In this document: positions 35,089 to 43,578 of the stretch, piece after piece
How the letters are laid out: each line of letters begins with the position of its first letter
How positions within the stretch are numbered: the first letter of the stretch is position 1
Assembly: GCF_004795835.1 (NCBI RefSeq)
Contig: NZ_CP039249.1
Location: 2,393,001-2,457,000, forward strand
Source: Sphingomonas sp. PAMC26645
GTDB taxonomy: Bacteria > Pseudomonadota > Alphaproteobacteria > Sphingomonadales > Sphingomonadaceae
Length of the DNA stretch: 64,000 bases
Direction of reading: 5' to 3'
Translations under genes and position numbers: made by a program
The notes under the pieces: generated by a model
Seen by the model: only the letters and a program-made list of their open reading frames with translations
What the model was told of the DNA's origin: nothing
Database searches by the model: none

Positions 35089-35962
35089 TGTGGCGGCTTG
35101 CAATGATGGCAGGTGGTGCGAGGAACAGCCCCATGATGACGTCGGCCCCGTAGTGACCGCCGAAGACCGGTGTCGCGACGATCGTAAGTACGGCCCATAC
35201 CCGGCCTGGAACCGCAAGCCGTGGCATCGCGCCGAACGCCCATATGAAGATGGTGGCGAGCGTCGCATGGAAACTGGGAAAGCTGACGATTCCCATGAGC
35301 ATGGTGAGATCGAGCACGCGTAGCGACCCGTCGCGAAGCCCAGAAATCAGCCCCTGTTCGAGCCAGGCTATGGACGGCCAGAGATGCCCGTAGCGCGATG
35401 GATCGAACAGATTGCCCATCGCCGGAGTGAGCCCTGAAATCAGTATCGTGACGAAACCGGACAGGATCGCGGCACAGACCATCGTCCTCAGTGTGTCGAA
35501 TTTCCCCATGCCGCTCAGCGCTACGATGACGACGATCATCTGCAAGGTGAGGCTGTGATACGCCAGTCCAAGCAGCCAAATCAAAGGAGGGGATTTGTCG
35601 AGCAACGCCAACACGACCGGCCAGTTGAAACCGATCGCGCGATCAGCGGCGGCTAGGCGGGCATCCCACAACCGTCCTGCGTTTGCTGCCAGGGCATACG
35701 CCAGAACGACGCCGAGCACCGTGAACAGCGTCATTTGGAGAAACGCTCGCGCGCCGGCAATGAGGCGCGGCCGCGCGGTGTACTTGCCGATCGCCAGCGC
35801 GAGGGCGAGTGCCATCACCGCTGCCATCGCGGGAGCCGCTCGGATCGGATCCACGGTAAAGCGGTGATGATATTGGGCGACGAGGAAGCTCATCAACATG
35901 GCCCCGATCAAGACCCAGGAGGGAGTCTCTCGGTGGTCGGCGCGGAACAACGGGGCAATCAT
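35036..35962 (-). CDS. PAP2-family membrane phosphatase
   Basis: This 308-residue protein has about eight membrane helices and the PAP2 catalytic motifs: a SFPSFHATLA block (His nucleophile-assisting) and GGHYGADVIMG with the second His. The longer N-terminal half and the LTPAMGNLFDPSRYGHLW segment resemble the inositol-phosphorylceramide synthase/Aur1-like branch of the family. Likely substrates are lipid phosphates or prenyl diphosphates. Being inside the carotenoid locus suggests isoprenoid or glycolipid metabolism, but direction (opposite to crt genes) leaves this open. Confidence 0.8.
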   Translation of the reverse strand: MIAPLFRADHRETPSWVLIGAMLMSFLVAQYHHRFTVDPIRAAPAMAAVMALALALAIGKYTARPRLIAGARAFLQMTLFTVLGVVLAYALAANAGRLWDARLAAADRAIGFNWPVVLALLDKSPPLIWLLGLAYHSLTLQMIVVIVALSGMGKFDTLRTMVCAAILSGFVTILISGLTPAMGNLFDPSRYGHLWPSIAWLEQGLISGLRDGSLRVLDLTMLMGIVSFPSFHATLATIFIWAFGAMPRLAVPGRVWAVLTIVATPVFGGHYGADVIMGLFLAPPAIIASRHITRRRRAPHLMDSALPA

Positions 35963-36141
35963 ACCGGTCGAACGCAGCGTGCCGCCATGCGGTGCCCAAG
36001 CAGGTCGATTTCGACCACATTACATGGACATCACGCGATCTAAAGACGACGTGGTCCGGAGCGGAGAATGGCTTCGACGCCACCGGCTCGGGATATTTTG
36101 TCGCGCAGCGCCCTCGCATAGCCGGCGGGTAACGGTTATGT

Positions 36142-36726
36142 GTGCATCATGCTGAATTCGCTGCACCCGTCCACCGTCAATTCGTGCGATCGCGCAAAGT
36201 GACCTGGTTCGAGAAACTCGCGATCGTCGTCTTCATGGTGTTGTTCATGGAGTGCTTCGCGTGGGCGGCGCATCGCTATGTCATGCACGGCTGGGGCTGG
36301 GGCTGGCACAAGTCGCATCACGAAGATCACGAGGGCTGGTTCGAAAAGAACGACCTGTATGCGGTCGTCTTCGCGATCGTGCCGATCGTGTTGTTCGTCG
36401 TCGGGCTCTGGTGGGAGCCGCTGTGGTGGGCAGCGCTCGGCATCACGGTGTACGGCGGCATTTATGCCTTCGTGCACGACATGCTCGTGCATCAGCGCGG
36501 CGGCTTCCGCTGGGTGCCCAAACAAGGGTATTTCAAGCGCCTGCTGCAAGCGCACCGCCTGCACCACGCGGTAGAGGGCAAGGACGGTACCGTCAGTCAC
36601 GGTTTCCTGTTCGCGCGCAAGCCTGCCGTGCTGAAGGCGCAGTTGCGCGCGAACGCCGATCCGCAGCGACGAGCGGTACGTGCTGACAAAGCGGGAAACC
36701 TTGTCTCGGCAGATGCAAAGAAGTGA
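36142..36726 (+). CDS. crtZ: beta-carotene 3-hydroxylase
   Basis: This is a non-haem di-iron membrane hydroxylase with the CrtZ histidine clusters HRYVMHGWGWGWHKSHHEDH, then HDMLVHQR and QAHRLHHAVEG, and the family phrase EKNDLYAVVFA. It adds 3-hydroxyls to beta-ionone rings (beta-carotene to zeaxanthin). Reading from GTG 36142 gives 194 residues; GTG 36199 would give 175, closer to known CrtZ lengths (about 160-175), and neither has a strong ribosome site. It overlaps crtW by four bases (GTGA). Confidence 0.92.
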   Translation: MHHAEFAAPVHRQFVRSRKVTWFEKLAIVVFMVLFMECFAWAAHRYVMHGWGWGWHKSHHEDHEGWFEKNDLYAVVFAIVPIVLFVVGLWWEPLWWAALGITVYGGIYAFVHDMLVHQRGGFRWVPKQGYFKRLLQAHRLHHAVEGKDGTVSHGFLFARKPAVLKAQLRANADPQRRAVRADKAGNLVSADAKK

Positions 36727-37505
36727 GCGTGACGGTTCGCCAATCGGAGGCGCTGCGGCATCAGACCCGTGTCGGCGTGTCGTTATCCGCCGCGATCGTC
36801 GTGGCGTGGCTGGCGATCCACATAACCGGCATTTTCTTCTGGCGTTGGGGCCTGGATACAATTCCTCTGGCCGCCGTGCTGGTCATCGTCCAGACTTGGC
36901 TGAGTACCGGATTGTTCATCGTCGCGCATGACTCAATGCACGGTGCGCTGGCGCCCGATCGACCACGGTTGAACCGGGCGATCGGTGCGACCTGCCTCTC
37001 GCTCTATGCCTGCCTGTCCTATGCATCCCTGTTGCCGCAGCATCATCTGCATCACAAGGAAACCGGACGAGCGGGGGACCCCGATTTTCACGGTGGCGAC
37101 CCCAGTCTCGGCGGTTGGTTCCTGCAGTTCTTCAAGACCTATTATTCCCACGGGCAGATCATCCGGATAACCGTGGTCGCGCTGATCTATACGTTGCTGC
37201 TCGGGGCACCGCTCGGCAACATCGTCATCTTTTGGGCATTGCCGGCCTTGGGTGCCGTGGCGCAGTTGTTCGTGTTCGGGACGTGGTTGCCGCACCGGGA
37301 GCGCGAGACTCCTTTTGTGGACGCTCACCGCGCGCACAGTATCGACGTGGGCCCGATAGTATCGCTGCTGACCTGCTTCCACTTCGGCGGCTATCATCAC
37401 GAGCACCATCTCTCGCCGGGAACGCCGTGGTGGGGGCTTCCCTCGCGGCGCCGTGCTCTCACGGTGCGAGCAGCCGATTGCAGGGTCGTCGAGGATCAAG
37501 CATGA
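36723..37505 (+). CDS. crtW: beta-carotene ketolase
   Basis: This 260-residue di-iron membrane enzyme has the CrtW motifs HDSMHGALAPDRP, LLPQHHLHHKETG and SLLTCFHFGGYHHEHHL followed by PWWGLPSRRR. It puts 4-keto groups on beta-ionone rings, giving canthaxanthin or, with CrtZ, astaxanthin. Its GTG start overlaps the crtZ stop and its own stop overlaps the crtG-like ATG (ATGA), so the three enzymes are translationally coupled. Confidence 0.92.
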   Translation: MSVTVRQSEALRHQTRVGVSLSAAIVVAWLAIHITGIFFWRWGLDTIPLAAVLVIVQTWLSTGLFIVAHDSMHGALAPDRPRLNRAIGATCLSLYACLSYASLLPQHHLHHKETGRAGDPDFHGGDPSLGGWFLQFFKTYYSHGQIIRITVVALIYTLLLGAPLGNIVIFWALPALGAVAQLFVFGTWLPHRERETPFVDAHRAHSIDVGPIVSLLTCFHFGGYHHEHHLSPGTPWWGLPSRRRALTVRAADCRVVEDQA

Positions 37506-38263
37506 CGCTCGCCATCATCTTCTCCGCTGTCGCGATGACCGTCATCGTCGGCGTTCGCTATCTCCTTGTGTCGGGCGCGTTCGCGTGGATCACGGTCCGC
37601 AAGCATCCGGGGCTGTACCTCGGGCTGGACCCGCAGGTCCGTCGGGAAATCATCTGGAGCCTGGCGTCCGCAGCGCTCTACGGGATCCCCGCAGGCGTCG
37701 TCGCCTGGGGATGGCAGCATCATGGCTGGACCAAGGTATATTCCGATATCCACGCCTATCCGCTCTGGTACCTGCCGGTCTCGGTTTTCCTGTACCTGCT
37801 GCTGCATGATACCTGGTTCTACTGGACGCACCGCTGGATGCATCGTCCGAAACCGTTTAAGCTGGCGCACGCGCTGCATCATGCCAGCCGCCCTCCGACG
37901 GCATGGGCCGCAATGGCGTTTCACCCGATTGAGGCGCTGACTGGTGCGGTGGTGATTCCGCTGCTGGTGTTCCTCGTCCCGATTCATATCGCTGGTCTTG
38001 GCATCGTGCTGACGATCATGACGGTTATGGGAGTGACGAACCATATGGGATGGGAGATTTTTCCGCGTTTCATGTGGTCGGGCCCGCTGGGCGGATGGTT
38101 GATCACGGCCAGCCATCATCAGCGGCATCACGAACTTTATGGCTGCAACTATGGCCTGTATTTTCGCCATTGGGACCGGTTGTGCCACACCGACCGCGGC
38201 GTCGGGGATTTCACGAAAGAGCATGCGCGCGCGGCGCGTCGCGTCGAAGTGGCGAACTCTTAG
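37502..38263 (+). CDS. crtG: Carotenoid 2,2'-hydroxylase-like (sterol desaturase family)
   Basis: This 253-residue fatty acid hydroxylase/sterol desaturase superfamily enzyme has four or five membrane helices. The His boxes are HDTWFYWTHRWMHR, LAHALHHASR and ASHHQRHHELYGCNYG. Brevundimonas CrtG, a 2,2'-beta-ionone hydroxylase, belongs to this fold and occurs with crtW/crtZ; coupling to crtW here makes CrtG the best guess, leading toward caloxanthin/nostoxanthin or 2-hydroxy-astaxanthin-type pigments. The superfamily call is firm; the exact ring position is inferred. Confidence 0.75.
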   Translation: MTLAIIFSAVAMTVIVGVRYLLVSGAFAWITVRKHPGLYLGLDPQVRREIIWSLASAALYGIPAGVVAWGWQHHGWTKVYSDIHAYPLWYLPVSVFLYLLLHDTWFYWTHRWMHRPKPFKLAHALHHASRPPTAWAAMAFHPIEALTGAVVIPLLVFLVPIHIAGLGIVLTIMTVMGVTNHMGWEIFPRFMWSGPLGGWLITASHHQRHHELYGCNYGLYFRHWDRLCHTDRGVGDFTKEHARAARRVEVANS

Positions 38264-38271
38264 CCGTATCA

Positions 38272-38295
38272 ATGGACGGGCGCCGGGGCGCCCGT
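38272..38295. terminator. Hairpin between convergent crtG and SDR genes
   Basis: GGACGGGCGCC and GGCGCCCGTCC are perfect 11-base arms separated by GG. The hairpin lies nine bases after the crtG stop and just past the stop of the opposing SDR gene, the position of a shared two-way terminator. There is no long T-run on either side. Confidence 0.65.
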
Positions 38296-38302
38296 CCGTT
38301 CG

Positions 38303-39178
38303 TCAGTTGATCGGCACGCCACCGGTGACCGCAATCACCGCGCCGGTCATGTAGCTTCCCTCCGAAGACGCCAGCAAGACATAGGCCGGCGCGAGCTCGG
38401 CGGGCTGACCCGCGCGTCCCAGAGGCGTATCCTGTCCAAGCTTCTCCAGTTCCTCCGGCGATTTCGCGATCGGCTGGATCGGCGTCCAGATCGGGCCCGG
38501 CGCCACGGCGTTGACGCGAATGCCGTTTGCGACGAGCAGGTTTGAAAGCCCGACCGTCAGGCTGGAGATCGCGCCCTTGGTCGCGGCGTAGACGATCATG
38601 CTCTTGGTCGCGACCTTGGCCTGCTCGCTGGTGGTGTTCACGATCGCCGACCCCGGCTTCATGTGCGGCGCCGCGGCCTTCGCCAGACGGATCATCGCGA
38701 ACACATTGGCGGCGAACGCACCCTGCATCTCGTCGTCGTCGATGCTGTCCAGATCCTCGTTCATCGTCTGCGCTGCGGCGTTGTTGACCAATATATCGAT
38801 CCCGCCAAGGTCGCTGACGGTGCGCTCGACCAGCGTGACGCAGTGATCCCGGTCGCGAATGTCGCCCGGCAGCAAGACGCATCGCTGTCCAGCCTTTTCC
38901 ACCCAGGCGCGAGTATCGTCGGCATCCACCTGCTCGACGGCGAGGTACGAGATCGCGACGTCCGCGCCTTCACGTGCATAGGCGATAGCCACCGCCTTGC
39001 CGATGCCGGAATCACCGCCGGTGATGAGCGCGACCTTCCCCTTCAGCAGCTCCTTGCCGACATAGCTTTCCTCGCCGTGGTCGGGCTTGGTCTTCATGTT
39101 GGAGACAAGCCCGGGGCGCGGCTGCTGCGGTTCACCAGGGAAGCTCGTCGGGTGGCTGGTGCGCGGATCATCGGTCAT
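38303..39178 (-). CDS. SDR family oxidoreductase, YhdF/general-stress type
   Basis: This 291-residue SDR has a hydrophilic N-terminal extension (about 45 residues with Pro-rich and KTKPDHGEESYVGKELLKGK motifs) typical of the YhdF/YghA group. The core shows TGGDSGIG, NNAAAQ, Ser in NTTSEQ, and Tyr/Lys in IVYAATKGAI, ending TGGVPIN. Substrates of this group are sugars or polyols, and many members respond to stress. It converges with crtG through a shared hairpin. Confidence 0.88.
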   Translation of the reverse strand: MTDDPRTSHPTSFPGEPQQPRPGLVSNMKTKPDHGEESYVGKELLKGKVALITGGDSGIGKAVAIAYAREGADVAISYLAVEQVDADDTRAWVEKAGQRCVLLPGDIRDRDHCVTLVERTVSDLGGIDILVNNAAAQTMNEDLDSIDDDEMQGAFAANVFAMIRLAKAAAPHMKPGSAIVNTTSEQAKVATKSMIVYAATKGAISSLTVGLSNLLVANGIRVNAVAPGPIWTPIQPIAKSPEELEKLGQDTPLGRAGQPAELAPAYVLLASSEGSYMTGAVIAVTGGVPIN

Positions 39179-39288
39179 GGAAAGCGTCCTGCTGTTCGGG
39201 TCGCTGAAGGAACGGTCCTCCGATCGTTAAGTGCCGCCTACGTCGAAGTCCGTTGATGATGACCGATCGATCGTCGAGGCCGGTGTAC

Positions 39289-39630
39289 TCAGCGGATATC
39301 GGCGCGGCGGGTGGGGGCGTGAAAATCCGCGGGCTTGTCGGCGATCCAGCGCAAGAAGCGACTGATATCCGGGCGTGCTTTCAAGACATCGAGGTCCGCG
39401 AACTCCGTCGCCAGATCCTGATTCGAGACGCTGGCATGGATGATACGGTGACAGATCGGATGAACCGGGATGACCTCCGTACCACCCCGGCTTTTCGGAA
39501 TGCGGTGATGCCATTCCATCTTTCGCCCCAAGGGCCGCTCGCACAGCCCGCATCGCCCGGCATCTTCGGCAGCGATCGTCCGCGCCTCCGCCTCCAATAG
39601 TCCTGCCATCCGCTTCACACGTCCGCCCAT
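39289..39630 (-). CDS. Small HNH endonuclease-like protein
   Basis: This 113-residue protein has a Cys pair (CGLCERPLG) and an HNH core reading MEWHHRIPKSRGGTEVIPVHPICHRIIHASVSN, with the paired His, the central Gly-rich turn and the C-terminal His expected of metal-dependent HNH nucleases. There is no specificity domain or partner methylase. It starts 49 bases downstream of the glycan operon stop, on the same strand, and could be read through from it. ATG 39609 is an alternative start. Confidence 0.75.
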   Translation of the reverse strand: MGGRVKRMAGLLEAEARTIAAEDAGRCGLCERPLGRKMEWHHRIPKSRGGTEVIPVHPICHRIIHASVSNQDLATEFADLDVLKARPDISRFLRWIADKPADFHAPTRRADIR

Positions 39631-39678
39631 GGTCCGAATATGGTGAATCGTGGACGAAAGAACAGCAGATACAGCGGT

Positions 39679-40590
39679 TTATCGGATGAAACGTGACATG
39701 TTTCGCCGGAGGGCTATCCACCAGAAGTAGGCGAAGCCCCGGGCCTTATGGCGCAGCCGGAACCAGTAGAACCGCTTGATGCCGGCATGCGTCTTCACAG
39801 GCCGCGTCCAGTCGAAGCGAACGGCAAGAATATCCTCGACGATAGCGCGAAGCGCGCGCCGGTCGGAGACGAGATACTTGGCGTACAGCGCGCCGTCGCC
39901 GAAGCTGTAGCCCGCCAGCAATCGTGTTTCGTCCTTGATATCCCGGCGCCCGTGATGATGATCGACGACCATCAGCGGGTCGTAGAGTATCGCGACGCCG
40001 ACGCCTGCTGCACGAAACAGGAAATCCGTATCCTCGGCGGAAATGAACGGAGCTCCGGCCCCGAACCGTTCGTCGAAGCGTCCCGTCAACCGCAGGACAT
40101 CCGCGGTGAACGCCAGATTTGCCCCCATGATGAACCCGCCCGGAAACCCGCGCGACGGTGCGACCATGGCATGGTCCTCGAGCTTGATCGTGACGGGCAA
40201 ATCGGCCGGGTTGCCGAGCAGGATGCGACCGCCGATGATCGCCGGCCGGCTGGCTCGTCCGAATGCCGCGCAGAGGGCAGCGAAATAGTCTTGACGCAGG
40301 ACGCAGTCGTCGTCTGTCATCGCGATGATGCGCCCGGTGCAGTGCGCGAGCCCGGCGTTGCGCGCGCGGGCGAGCCCGGGGTGCGGTTCGTAGACGAGGT
40401 GGACCGGGAAAGTCTGCTGCGCGCCCCATTCCGCCAGTCGCCGCGGCGTGCTGTCGACCGAGCCATTGTCGACCAGGACGACCTCCACGGTCGTATTTCT
40501 GGCATACGCTGCCGCACGCTCCACGGACTCCAGCGTAGCCGCCAGCGAGCCGGCGCGATTGCGCGTGCAGACGAGCAGGCTGACGTCCAT
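39679..40590 (-). CDS. Glycosyltransferase family 2 (last gene of the YcaO/inositol operon)
   Basis: This 303-residue GT-A enzyme begins MDVSLLVCTRNRAGSLAATL, has the nucleotide-sugar site VEVVLVDNGSVDSTP, the DxD equivalent AMTDDDCVLR, and EDTDFLF in the acceptor region. A hydrophobic C-terminus (AYFWWIALRR) may touch the membrane. ATG 40590 follows the pyruvyltransferase stop by eight bases; a longer frame upstream is Arg-rich and not credible. It probably adds one of the sugars of the product assembled by this operon. Confidence 0.87.
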   Translation of the reverse strand: MDVSLLVCTRNRAGSLAATLESVERAAAYARNTTVEVVLVDNGSVDSTPRRLAEWGAQQTFPVHLVYEPHPGLARARNAGLAHCTGRIIAMTDDDCVLRQDYFAALCAAFGRASRPAIIGGRILLGNPADLPVTIKLEDHAMVAPSRGFPGGFIMGANLAFTADVLRLTGRFDERFGAGAPFISAEDTDFLFRAAGVGVAILYDPLMVVDHHHGRRDIKDETRLLAGYSFGDGALYAKYLVSDRRALRAIVEDILAVRFDWTRPVKTHAGIKRFYWFRLRHKARGFAYFWWIALRRNMSRFIR

Positions 40591-40598
40591 GGCGGCAG

Positions 40599-41531
40599 TC
40601 ACCGCGCGCCGGCGAGCTGCTTGGCAAGAACCACGGCGTGTTCGATCGTCGTGGCCCTCGTCACGATCGCGTCTGGGGCAGGCCAAGCGTCGAGATACGC
40701 GGCGATCTTGCCGTAGTCATTGTCGAGAACGACGTGCGGAATACCGAGCAGGTCGGCGAGGATGTGGCCGTGGAGCCGGTCCGTCACGACGACCCGCCCC
40801 TGCGCGAGCAACCGCAGCCCACGGTCGACGCGTGCGACCGCTTGAGCTTCACGTGCTTTGGCGTCGATCCCGACCGGTAGATCGGCATCGTCCTCCAGCC
40901 AGTCGACGACGGTCGCTGGATCGGCCAGCGATATCGCATAGCCTTGCCGTTCGTCGTCGGTGCGCATCAGCATCAGCACGTCACATTGGGCCGCGTCGCG
41001 AGATTGCTTGCCGAGCGCATACGCCGAATCCGGGGCGAGGTGTGACGGGCAGGCCAGATGCTTGCGCGCGAAGTCCAGGCTGCGCGTATCGCGGACGTAC
41101 AGGACGAAATCCGGATGGTCTGCGACGAGCGCGGCGAACCGATCGACCTCCGACGGCACGCGAAAATGGATCGATTGCGGTAGCTGAACAACCGGTCGAT
41201 CGCGGACCCTTGCTAGGATGTCCTCGCGGAACCGCTGGTGATGCGGCCAGATGTCGCCGAGATTTCCGCCGCCATGCAGGAACAGCACGCCGTCGGGGCA
41301 GGCACTACGAAAGGCATCGAGATCGAAATCGTGCCAGGTCGAAACGTAGCACGGATCGCGCTCTGTTATCTCCCGCAGCATCGCCAGTTCGCCGAGCCAG
41401 ATCGCGCTGTCGCCGACGTTCGCATGATCCGGAAAGTCGACCAGCGCATAGCGCGAACCAAGCTCAACATGCGTCCGGTATAGTGCGGTGAGCAGTGCGC
41501 GCTGCTCTCCCAAATGGTCGCTGTTCGTCAT
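40599..41531 (-). CDS. Polysaccharide pyruvyltransferase family protein
   Basis: This 310-residue protein matches the ExoV/CsaB-like family: VDFPDHANVGDSAIWLG near the N-terminus, LFLHGGGNLGDIWPHHQRFR, and a C-terminal half with VVVTDRLHGHILADLLGIPH. These enzymes transfer pyruvate from phosphoenolpyruvate to form ketals on sugars, giving acidic glycans; some family members are instead glycosyltransferase-like. It starts inside the stop of the preceding GT4 gene (ATGA overlap), so it belongs to the same translational unit. Confidence 0.85.
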   Translation of the reverse strand: MTNSDHLGEQRALLTALYRTHVELGSRYALVDFPDHANVGDSAIWLGELAMLREITERDPCYVSTWHDFDLDAFRSACPDGVLFLHGGGNLGDIWPHHQRFREDILARVRDRPVVQLPQSIHFRVPSEVDRFAALVADHPDFVLYVRDTRSLDFARKHLACPSHLAPDSAYALGKQSRDAAQCDVLMLMRTDDERQGYAISLADPATVVDWLEDDADLPVGIDAKAREAQAVARVDRGLRLLAQGRVVVTDRLHGHILADLLGIPHVVLDNDYGKIAAYLDAWPAPDAIVTRATTIEHAVVLAKQLAGAR

Positions 41532-42601
41532 GCGACCCGCCCTTGTTCGTGACCGACCAGGTCACGGTAAAGGTCCTCGCATCGATCGAGCCACCGATCA
41601 CGGGTAAAGGCCGTCTCGACCCGATCGCGTTGCGCGGCGCGGGGACGTTGAATAGCCGCAGTGATCGCGTCGGCGAGCGCCGGAACATCACCGGGCGGCG
41701 CGAAACACCCCGTCTCGCCGATGACTTCTCGCAGCGCGCCGCGGTCGAACGCTGCTACCGGCAGGCCGCAGGCCATCGCCTCAACCGCGACCAGCCCGAA
41801 TGGTTCGTCCCAGCACGGCGTGAACACGAACACCGAGGCGTGCCCCATCTCCGCCGCCAGCGCCGATGCATCCAGATGCCCGCCATATCGGATGCTGCCG
41901 TCCAGCAGCGGGGCGACGTCGGTGTCCCAATAGTCGCGATCCTCGATCGGTCCGAACAGCGTAATTGGGACGCCGGCCAGCCGCGCCGCCTGCGCTGCCA
42001 GATGCGGCGCCTTGTCCGGCGTCATCCTTCCGCACCAGACTGCGCTGCCGTTGCCTTGGGCGACGAACGGCCACGCGGCGAGGTCGATGCCATTGTGCAG
42101 CAACGAGGCTTCGCGTGGCGGGCCATCCGGCCACCAGGCGGCGAGCTGGTGTGCCGAGGTCGCGGTCAGGCGGTGGGTCGGCGTGACGCTGGCGTGCACG
42201 AACCAGCGCAGCGCGTCGTAGGGCGGGACGTGCAGCGACGTGACGGTCGGGACCGCCGCGGTCCGCGCCGGCTCGAGCGGGAAGCGGTGCAGGCTGTTAT
42301 TGTGCACCACGTCGAAACCACCGGCGGCGATCCGGTCGCAGGCAGCGGCATAGCCGTCGTCGAGATGCGCGATCAGCGGCGCGAAACCACGGTGCTCGGC
42401 CCCCGGAAAGGTGCGTTCGTAATGCTCGGGGATCACGGCATCGATCGTAAATCGCGGATCGCTGTCCCCTGAAGCGAACAGCACCACGTCATGGCCGCGC
42501 GCCTGGAGACCCGCTGCCAGATGCCAGCATTGCGATTCCATCCCGCCAGCAAAGGGTTGGGCAATCGGCTGGCGGACATGGCAGAGGACCGCGATCCTCA
42601 T
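41528..42601 (-). CDS. Glycosyltransferase family 4 (second of the operon)
   Basis: This 357-residue GT-B enzyme begins MRIAVLCHVRQPIAQPFAGG with the Gly-rich acceptor loop, has VVHNNSLHRF and GNGSAVWCGRMTPDKAPHL at the domain junction, and the donor motif CWDEPFGLVAVEAMACGLPV (the EX7E pair). Retaining transfer from a nucleotide sugar is expected. Upstream and downstream genes overlap it by four bases each. A longer reading frame to 42925 is out of phase with the preceding gene and was rejected. Confidence 0.88.
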   Translation of the reverse strand: MRIAVLCHVRQPIAQPFAGGMESQCWHLAAGLQARGHDVVLFASGDSDPRFTIDAVIPEHYERTFPGAEHRGFAPLIAHLDDGYAAACDRIAAGGFDVVHNNSLHRFPLEPARTAAVPTVTSLHVPPYDALRWFVHASVTPTHRLTATSAHQLAAWWPDGPPREASLLHNGIDLAAWPFVAQGNGSAVWCGRMTPDKAPHLAAQAARLAGVPITLFGPIEDRDYWDTDVAPLLDGSIRYGGHLDASALAAEMGHASVFVFTPCWDEPFGLVAVEAMACGLPVAAFDRGALREVIGETGCFAPPGDVPALADAITAAIQRPRAAQRDRVETAFTRDRWLDRCEDLYRDLVGHEQGRVA

Positions 42602-43527
42602 TCGGCCGCCGCCGCTCTCTCGCTTGCGGCCAGCCGGTCTTCGAGCAGGCGAATAACGGTCGCGGTATTGGCATAGGGCTGATGGCTCTGCTGCCCGGTC
42701 AGCGCGAGATCGGCGGCGTCGGGGCGGCGGAGGATGCGGATCGGCCGACCCGGGGTCGGGTCGATCAGGCCCATCAGGCGGAAGGCCTGAAGCCAATGAC
42801 CCATCGTAAGATAGCCCCATTTGGTCTCGAACAGCTCGGCATTGCGCACGACGCTGTCGAGATGATGCACCGGCGGCATGTGGTGCGGATGATATTGGTG
42901 ATAGGCCAGACCGCCCTTGATCCACGCGATCTGCACGCCGGCCTCGTCGAGCGCCTTGCCGAAATCGGTGTCCTCGCCGCCATAGCCGACATAGCGCTCG
43001 TCGAACCCGCCGAGACCGAGGAACGTCGTCCGCCGCATCGCGAAGTTGAGCGACCAGAAACAGCGATAGTCGGTGCAGATCTCGATCCCCTGCGGCGGGG
43101 GACCGCGGCGGTCCGAATGCTTTACCGCGATCTCGGCGAACCGGTCATACTGCCAGTCGCCATCGGTCGCGCCACCCGGCAGGTACAGAACCTCGCCCAT
43201 CAGCAGTCCGTCGAACGTGTCGAGGAACCCGGCATAATCGGCCAGCAGCGTGGGCGTCGGGATACAGTCCATGTCGAGGAAGACGATGACGTCGCCGGTC
43301 GCTGCGCGGGCGGCGACGTTACGTGCGGAGGCGAGGGGCAGGGCGTCGGCGACAACCTGCATCTGGCGGATCGGGAACGGCGCCTCGGGCAGGTCGTACA
43401 GGTCGTCCTGCATCACCGCGACGATCAGTTCGGTCGGCATCAGCGTCTGGCGCATCAGCCCGCGGACGACGTTGACGAGATGGTCTGGACGCCCCTTGCC
43501 CAGGGTAACGACGGAAACTTCGGTCAT
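42598..43527 (-). CDS. Glycosyltransferase family 2, galactosyltransferase-like C-terminus
   Basis: This 309-residue GT-A enzyme has EVSVVTLGKGRPDHLVNVV at the start, the metal-binding FLDMDCIPTP, and a C-terminal GGFDERYVGYGGEDTDFGKAL acceptor motif as in beta-galactosyltransferase-like GT2/GT27 domains. A short Ala/Glu-rich tail ends the protein. It lies 51 bases after the PIG-L gene, the widest gap in the operon, so a secondary internal promoter is possible. Confidence 0.87.
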   Translation of the reverse strand: MTEVSVVTLGKGRPDHLVNVVRGLMRQTLMPTELIVAVMQDDLYDLPEAPFPIRQMQVVADALPLASARNVAARAATGDVIVFLDMDCIPTPTLLADYAGFLDTFDGLLMGEVLYLPGGATDGDWQYDRFAEIAVKHSDRRGPPPQGIEICTDYRCFWSLNFAMRRTTFLGLGGFDERYVGYGGEDTDFGKALDEAGVQIAWIKGGLAYHQYHPHHMPPVHHLDSVVRNAELFETKWGYLTMGHWLQAFRLMGLIDPTPGRPIRILRRPDAADLALTGQQSHQPYANTATVIRLLEDRLAASERAAAAE

Positions 43528-43578
43528 GATGATGGCTCTGCTTGGATTTGGGGACGCGCGGCGGTGTTGGCCGGTCGA

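Noticed and set aside
39289..39630. Restriction-modification or homing system at the HNH gene
   Set aside because: No methylase, specificity protein, intron or intein is adjacent; it is a lone small HNH protein.
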